Shown here piece by piece: positions 56,019-64,000 of a stretch of DNA of 64,000 bases; position 1 is the first letter of the stretch, and the number at the start of each line of letters is the position of its first letter. The stretch comes from Pseudomonas sp. HN11 (lineage in GTDB: Bacteria > Pseudomonadota > Gammaproteobacteria > Pseudomonadales > Pseudomonadaceae). The stretch spans positions 4,785,001 through 4,849,000 of the forward strand of contig NZ_CP089985.1 of assembly GCF_021390155.1 (NCBI RefSeq). The letters run 5' to 3'. The notes beneath the pieces were generated by a model. That model saw only the letters and a program-made list of their open reading frames with translations, ran no database searches and was not told the origin of the DNA. Both the position numbers and the translations under genes were made by a program.

Positions 56019-57023
56019 CTACGCCAGGCCAGCGTCCGTGGTCGGCACAATCAATATTCCCGCTCGCAAACCATTCTTCACCTTGGGGTTGGGGAAAATG
56101 ATGCGTGCGCCCTCCTCCTCGATCACCCAGCGGGTCTTGGCCACGTCTTCGGCGAGCAGATAGCCCTGAGCCAGCGGCGAGAAGTTTTCCACGTCTGCCG
56201 GCAGGTGCATCAGGAACGCATCGCTGTGCTTGATGACTTCACGGGACACCGCGAACAATTGCAGGCCGGCCAGGCTCTCGGTCGGCGGCTCGTTACCCTC
56301 AATGATCTGCTTCAGGCGGGTTTCCAGGCGCGACACATCCACGCCCTGGTTCTGTCCGAACGGTCGCGCCTTGCCCAGTTCCAGAGTGAAGGCTTCGGCC
56401 TCCAACTGCTCGTAGGTAAAGGCGGTGAAGGTGATTGAAGTCTTGTTCTGCAACAGTACCGCCTGCATCCCGGCAGCATTCAGGCGCGCCAATTGGTGAC
56501 GTGAATGCTGGCGACCTTCCTTCCACGGGTAGAGGGCGAACTGCTCGATCTTCGAGCCACGAATGGCAGTGTGCAGATCGTAATGCAGGCGTGAACGGCC
56601 AGGCAGGCTGAAGAAACTGCGGGCCAGTTGCTCAAGCTCGGCGGCGCGCATGGCTTCGGGGCCGATGTTTTTTTCGTGACGGCCGTTGAACAGCCGATTG
56701 ACGTCCAGTTCGAGGTAACGCTCGCCGCGGCGCATGGCCTCGGGGTTGCCGAACAGGAACAGAATACGATTGCGAGGTTTGATCTCCCCACGAGCGATGC
56801 CATGCAACAGGCGGTCGAGCAGTTCGATTGGCGCCGTTTCGTTGCCATGGATGCCGCACGACAGCAGCAAGTCGCTGCCATTGTCCTGAGCCTGCGGCGG
56901 GCGCACTTCAAGGGCGCCCTCGCTGAGCCAGCGCATCTGCACGCCGTCGACAGTCAGTTGAATTTTTTGCGCCGGTTCACGACCGGCGAGGGTCAGTTCA
57001 AGCAGTTTGCCGAGGGCGAGCAT
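56019..57023 (-). CDS. astE: Succinylglutamate desuccinylase
   Basis: A 334-aa zinc carboxypeptidase-like enzyme, last step of the arginine succinyltransferase pathway (succinylglutamate to glutamate and succinate). The zinc ligands are in [13 protein letters not shown] (His and Glu) near residue 57 and [11 protein letters not shown] (His) near 150; Glu in [17 protein letters not shown] is catalytic. It follows a small conserved gene after 11 bp. Confidence 0.94.
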   Translation of the reverse strand: MLALGKLLELTLAGREPAQKIQLTVDGVQMRWLSEGALEVRPPQAQDNGSDLLLSCGIHGNETAPIELLDRLLHGIARGEIKPRNRILFLFGNPEAMRRGERYLELDVNRLFNGRHEKNIGPEAMRAAELEQLARSFFSLPGRSRLHYDLHTAIRGSKIEQFALYPWKEGRQHSRHQLARLNAAGMQAVLLQNKTSITFTAFTYEQLEAEAFTLELGKARPFGQNQGVDVSRLETRLKQIIEGNEPPTESLAGLQLFAVSREVIKHSDAFLMHLPADVENFSPLAQGYLLAEDVAKTRWVIEEEGARIIFPNPKVKNGLRAGILIVPTTDAGLA

Positions 57024-57034
57024 ACGCAGCTTCC

Positions 57035-57325
57035 TTAGTGGTTGCAGCCTGGGCCGTGGACGTGATCGTCGTCATCACCTTCAATGTCGGCCGGCTCCAT
57101 TTCCAGTTGCAGGCTCATCAGGTTGGTGGCCAGTGGACGCATCAGCAGGTTGGCGTACTCGGCGTCGCCTTCTTCCACGTCCACACCGATCAGCAGTTGG
57201 CCACGGCCATCGTGCTGGATCCAGATCTCCTTGCCCTGCCACACCACGGCGACGCGGGTGCAAGAGGTTTCCAGCTGGGTGCCGTCGGTGTCTTCAAGAA
57301 TCAGCTTCAGGGTATCGGTGGTCAT
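57035..57325 (-). CDS. Small conserved acidic protein of the ast operon
   Basis: 96 aa. A beta-rich globular part ([31 protein letters not shown]) is followed by an acidic, His/Cys-ending tail ([13 protein letters not shown]) that could bind a metal ion. It lies between astB and astE, at the place of P. aeruginosa PA0900. The function is unknown; conservation within the operon suggests a role in the pathway or metal delivery to AstE, which is inference. Confidence 0.85.
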   Translation of the reverse strand: MTTDTLKLILEDTDGTQLETSCTRVAVVWQGKEIWIQHDGRGQLLIGVDVEEGDAEYANLLMRPLATNLMSLQLEMEPADIEGDDDDHVHGPGCNH

Positions 57326-57363
57326 AAAGTAGCTCTCAGCATAGGGCGTAAAAGAAGGTGGCG

Positions 57364-58710
57364 TTAATTGATCTGGAAAGGATAAACCGAGCCCAGTTTA
57401 AGGATTTGCGTCAGTTCATCCAGTGCCGTCCGGCATTCAAGCAGCAACTGCGGGTCAGCCAGGTCGCTTTCGCGCAAGCTGTCGCGGTAGTGCTTGCCTA
57501 CCCACTGGGTCAGCGTTTCGTACAACGGCGCGGTCATGATAACGCCCGGATTCACCGCCGCCAGCTCCGTTTCGTTCAACGCCACACGTAAACGCAGGCA
57601 CGCCGGACCACCGCCGTTTTGCATGCTTTGCTTGAGGTCGAACACCTTCACTTCGCGGATCAGGCCACCGGCAGCGGTCAGGGCTTGCAGGTACTGCCAG
57701 ACGCGCTCGTTGGCACGGCACTCTTCCGGCACAATCAACAGCATCGAGCCGTCGGCGCGGCTCAGCAACTGGCTGTTGAACAGGTAGGAACGTACCGCGT
57801 CTTCGACACTGACTTGGGCGCGGGGCACGCAGACGGACTGGAAGTTACCGCCCAACTTGCCCAGTTTTCCTTGCAGTTCGGCGAGCATCTGTTCGGTATT
57901 GAGGAAGGCATCTTCGTGATAGAACAACACTTCGCCATTGCCCACCGCGATCACGTCGTTGTGGAACACGCCGGCATCAATCACCACCGGGTTCTGCTGG
58001 GCGTACACCACGCCGTCATCCTTCAAGCCGTGCAAACGTGCGACCGCCTGAGAGGCCTCAAGGGTCTGGCGCGCCGGATATTTCTGCGGCGCTGGGTAAC
58101 GGGGGTCGAACGCGCTGCGACCAAACACGAAAAACTCGACGCCCGCCTCGCCATATTCACGGCAGAAGCGCGTGTGGTTGGCCGCGCCTTCATCACCGAA
58201 CTGCGCCACGGCCGGCAAGGCAGCGTGGTGGGCGAAGTGTTTATCATCGGCAAACATCGCGCCCAACACACGGCTGGTGGTCGGGTGTTCGATACTGCGG
58301 TGGTACTTGCAATTGAGGTTGGCGGCGGTGAAATGCACGCGGCCGTCGAAGGTGTCGGCGCTCGGGCTGACGGTGGCGGCGTTGGCCACCCACATGCTTG
58401 ACGCGGAGCAACTCGCCACCAGCAAAGGCATAGCGTCTTTGGCTGCTTGCTGGATCACCTGTGCGTCAGTGCCGCCGAAACCCAGGTTGCGCAACGCGGC
58501 CACATCAGGACGTTCCTGAGGCGCCAGCACGCCTTGCACAAACCCCATGTCCATCAGGGCTTTCATTTTTTGCAGGCCCTGCAACGCCGCTTCCTTGGGG
58601 TTGGAATGCTGCTGGCTGTTGCTCTGGGACGCGACGTTGCCGAAGGACAAACCCCCGTAATTATGGGTCGGCCCCACTAGACCGTCAAAATTGACTTCAT
58701 AGGATTTCAT
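57364..58710 (-). CDS. astB: N-succinylarginine dihydrolase
   Basis: A 448-aa enzyme of the guanidine-modifying superfamily that hydrolyses succinylarginine to succinylornithine, CO2 and 2 NH3. [15 protein letters not shown] at the N-terminus, [17 protein letters not shown] (catalytic His) and the C-terminal [11 protein letters not shown] with the nucleophile Cys near residue 370 are clear. The ATG at 58710 ([11 protein letters not shown]) is the family start; 12 more codons are open upstream. Confidence 0.95.
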   Translation of the reverse strand: MKSYEVNFDGLVGPTHNYGGLSFGNVASQSNSQQHSNPKEAALQGLQKMKALMDMGFVQGVLAPQERPDVAALRNLGFGGTDAQVIQQAAKDAMPLLVASCSASSMWVANAATVSPSADTFDGRVHFTAANLNCKYHRSIEHPTTSRVLGAMFADDKHFAHHAALPAVAQFGDEGAANHTRFCREYGEAGVEFFVFGRSAFDPRYPAPQKYPARQTLEASQAVARLHGLKDDGVVYAQQNPVVIDAGVFHNDVIAVGNGEVLFYHEDAFLNTEQMLAELQGKLGKLGGNFQSVCVPRAQVSVEDAVRSYLFNSQLLSRADGSMLLIVPEECRANERVWQYLQALTAAGGLIREVKVFDLKQSMQNGGGPACLRLRVALNETELAAVNPGVIMTAPLYETLTQWVGKHYRDSLRESDLADPQLLLECRTALDELTQILKLGSVYPFQIN

Positions 58711-58768
58711 CGGCGAGGCTCCACGAACATCTGTTTTTATAGGCAATCTTCAGCACACCACAGATCCA

Positions 58769-58860
58769 ATGTGGGCGCGGGCTTGCTCGCGAAAGCGGTG
58801 CACCAGTCACCTCATACATCAACTGACAGACCGCATTCGCGAGCAAGCCCGCTCCCACAT
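58769..58860. repeat. REPIN between astD and astB
   Basis: ATGTGGGCGCGGGCTTGCTC and the inverted GAGCAAGCCCGCTCCCACAT at the ends of a 92-bp element inside the ast operon. The left copy has one base change. Such hairpins can stabilise upstream mRNA or reduce downstream expression. Confidence 0.92.
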
Positions 58861-58862
58861 TT

Positions 58863-61354
<2,492 letters not shown>

Positions 61355-61405
61355 GCTATCTCCTCGAACGGGCCGCTGTTGTCAGCCGCCCGCGAAACTC
61401 TCTTT

Positions 61406-62425
61406 TTAAACCGCTACCAGGCGTACACTCGCGCCTTCGCCAACACCCAGGGCTTCGGCCGCTGCGAGGTCCAACGTCACCGGTTTACCCGGCGCGTAAT
61501 CCAGCTCCAGCATCACGGCGCGGTAGTCCTGCAACTGCGCGTTGCTCACCAAGTACTGGCGGCCAGCACCTTTGACCATTTCGCCGATCTTCACCGGCAC
61601 TACCCGACTCTGGGCAATCGAACGAATGCCTGAAACCCGCGCATGCAGCGTCGGGCCACCGTCGAAGATGTCGATGTAATGGTCGGTCTCGAAGCCTTCG
61701 CGCATCAGGATGTCGAAGGTGATCTGCGCACGCGGGTGCACCTGGCCCATCGCCTCTTGGGCTTCGTCCGGCAGCAAGGGCACGTAGATCGGGTAGTGCG
61801 GCATCAGCTCAGCGAGGAAGGTGCGGCTTTTCAACCCGCACAGGCGCTCGGCGGCGGCGTAGTTGAGGTCGAAGAAGTTGCGACCGATGGCATCCCAGAA
61901 CGGCGAGTCGCCGTTTTCGTCGCTGTAGCCGACGATCTCGGTCACCACCGAGTCGGCAAAGCGCTCAGGGTGGCTGGCGACAAACAACAGGCGGCCACGG
62001 GAATTGAGTTCCGACCAGGGCGATCCGACCAACTCGGGCACCACGTAGAAACTGGTGAGCAAGCTATTGCCGGTGAGGTCATGGCACTGGGAAAGCACGT
62101 GGATCTTGTTGTGGATCTTCAGCTCGCGAGAGGCATGCACGAAGGTCTCGTTACGAAAACTGTAGAAGGGTTCCGAGTAACCGGCCGAAGCGACGATGGC
62201 CGAGCAGCCGGCGAGCTTGCCGGTCTCGGTGTCTTCGAGCACGAAGAAATAGCTCTCTTCACCGTTGAAACTGACCTCGGCCGCGAAGGACGCTTCGCTG
62301 GCGGCGATCTTGTCGCTCAGGCGTTCCACATCGTCCGGCAAGGAGGTGACACCAATCGGGCTGTCCGCAGCCAGACGCTGTACCTCGCCCAGATCAGCCA
62401 TTTGCGCGGGGCGCATCACCAGCAT
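61406..62425 (-). CDS. aruF: Arginine/ornithine succinyltransferase subunit alpha (AruF)
   Basis: 339 aa from the ATG at 62425, preceded by TTAAGGAGTGACACC. MLVMRPAQMADLGEVQRLA, FYSFRNETFVHASRELKIHNKIHVLSQ and HYIDIFDGGPTLHAR are AstA-family motifs. It forms a heteromer with AruG and uses succinyl-CoA. The open frame extends 36 codons into the REPIN, which is not coding. Confidence 0.93.
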   Translation of the reverse strand: MLVMRPAQMADLGEVQRLAADSPIGVTSLPDDVERLSDKIAASEASFAAEVSFNGEESYFFVLEDTETGKLAGCSAIVASAGYSEPFYSFRNETFVHASRELKIHNKIHVLSQCHDLTGNSLLTSFYVVPELVGSPWSELNSRGRLLFVASHPERFADSVVTEIVGYSDENGDSPFWDAIGRNFFDLNYAAAERLCGLKSRTFLAELMPHYPIYVPLLPDEAQEAMGQVHPRAQITFDILMREGFETDHYIDIFDGGPTLHARVSGIRSIAQSRVVPVKIGEMVKGAGRQYLVSNAQLQDYRAVMLELDYAPGKPVTLDLAAAEALGVGEGASVRLVAV

Positions 62426-62496
62426 GGTGTCACTCCTTAACTCGAAAAACTCACAGAGGGAAAAATGCCGGACACGCTGAAACCAGTGAGGCCAAG

Positions 62497-62587
62497 TGTG
62501 GGAGCGGGCTTGCTCGCGAAAGCGGCCTGCCATTCAATACTTCAGGTGACTGAACCACTGCATTCGCGAGCAAGCCCGCTCCCACAT
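62497..62587. repeat. REPIN between astC and aruF
   Basis: TGTGGGAGCGGGCTTGCTCG and its inverted partner, 91 bp in all, within the ast operon. A second such element lies 3.6 kb downstream in the same operon. Confidence 0.92.
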
Positions 62588-62668
62588 TTGATCTTCACAG
62601 CTCCAACCAGGGAGTCCGGCATGCAAATTTGTGTTTGGCACCCGAATCGCCGGGCACCAAACGGTCTA

Positions 62669-63988
<1,320 letters not shown>

Positions 63989-64000
63989 TTATAGCGCCAA

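Overview
The window looks like a chromosomal segment of a fluorescent Pseudomonas, most likely of the P. fluorescens group. Support comes from close protein resemblance to known Pseudomonas proteins (PhoP, RsmA, AmrZ, RNase E, Aru enzymes), Pseudomonas-type gene order, and several paired copies of the GTGGGAGCGGGCTTGCTCGCGAA type of REP sequence. Almost all of it is ordinary core genome; the accessory material is one IS3-family element, one unusual cysteine-hydrolase-like gene, and the REP elements.

Layout. 1-2.2 kb: edge of a DUF4823-type lipoprotein gene, moaA and a TetR regulator (all minus). 2.2-2.65 kb: an unannotated space with a perfect palindrome and a chain of hairpins ending in a strong plus-strand terminator, a candidate small RNA. 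2.6-12.5 kb (minus): yceD-rpmF-plsX-fabD-fabG-acpP-fabF-pabC-mltG-tmk-holB-tatD, linking fatty-acid synthesis, folate, cell wall and DNA replication; the pilZ gene found between holB and tatD in P. aeruginosa is absent. 12.5-19.8 kb: Maf-type pyrophosphatase, sppA, a HAD phosphatase, rluC, then rne on the plus strand behind a roughly 700-base leader. 19.85-21.16 kb: a complete IS3-family element with a 3-bp target duplication, inserted in a REP-like sequence.

21.2-34.7 kb: MocA/XdhC maturation pair, dctA with a sigma-54 promoter, an AraC regulator with palindromic operators, phoPQ behind a small secreted protein and a four-repeat PhoP-like site, a phosphopantetheinyl transferase, a second two-component pair, and nrdA behind DnaA and NrdR boxes but without an adjacent nrdB. 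34.8-35.9 kb: a protein with a proline/glycine linker and a putative Cys-His catalytic domain. 36.1-43.9 kb: a motility block (flgB-flgE, cheR, cheV, flgA, flgM, flgN, PilZ brake protein) with a sigma-54 promoter before flgB and a sigma-28 promoter before flgM.

43.9-54 kb: MFS transporter, tRNA-Arg(CCT), a possible sigma-54-controlled pair of tiny membrane proteins, amrZ, mgtE, two tRNA-Arg(ACG), tRNA-Ser(GCT), rsmA with an unusually long tail, lysC, alaS, ltaE. 55-56 kb: FMN riboswitch and a lumazine synthase. 56-64 kb (minus): the arginine succinyltransferase operon astC-aruF-aruG-astD-astB-orf-astE behind an ArgR-like operator. The strongest candidates for undescribed biology are the sigma-54 microprotein pair, the candidate sRNA with its palindrome, the Cys-His protein, and the operator clusters upstream of phoPQ and the AraC gene.
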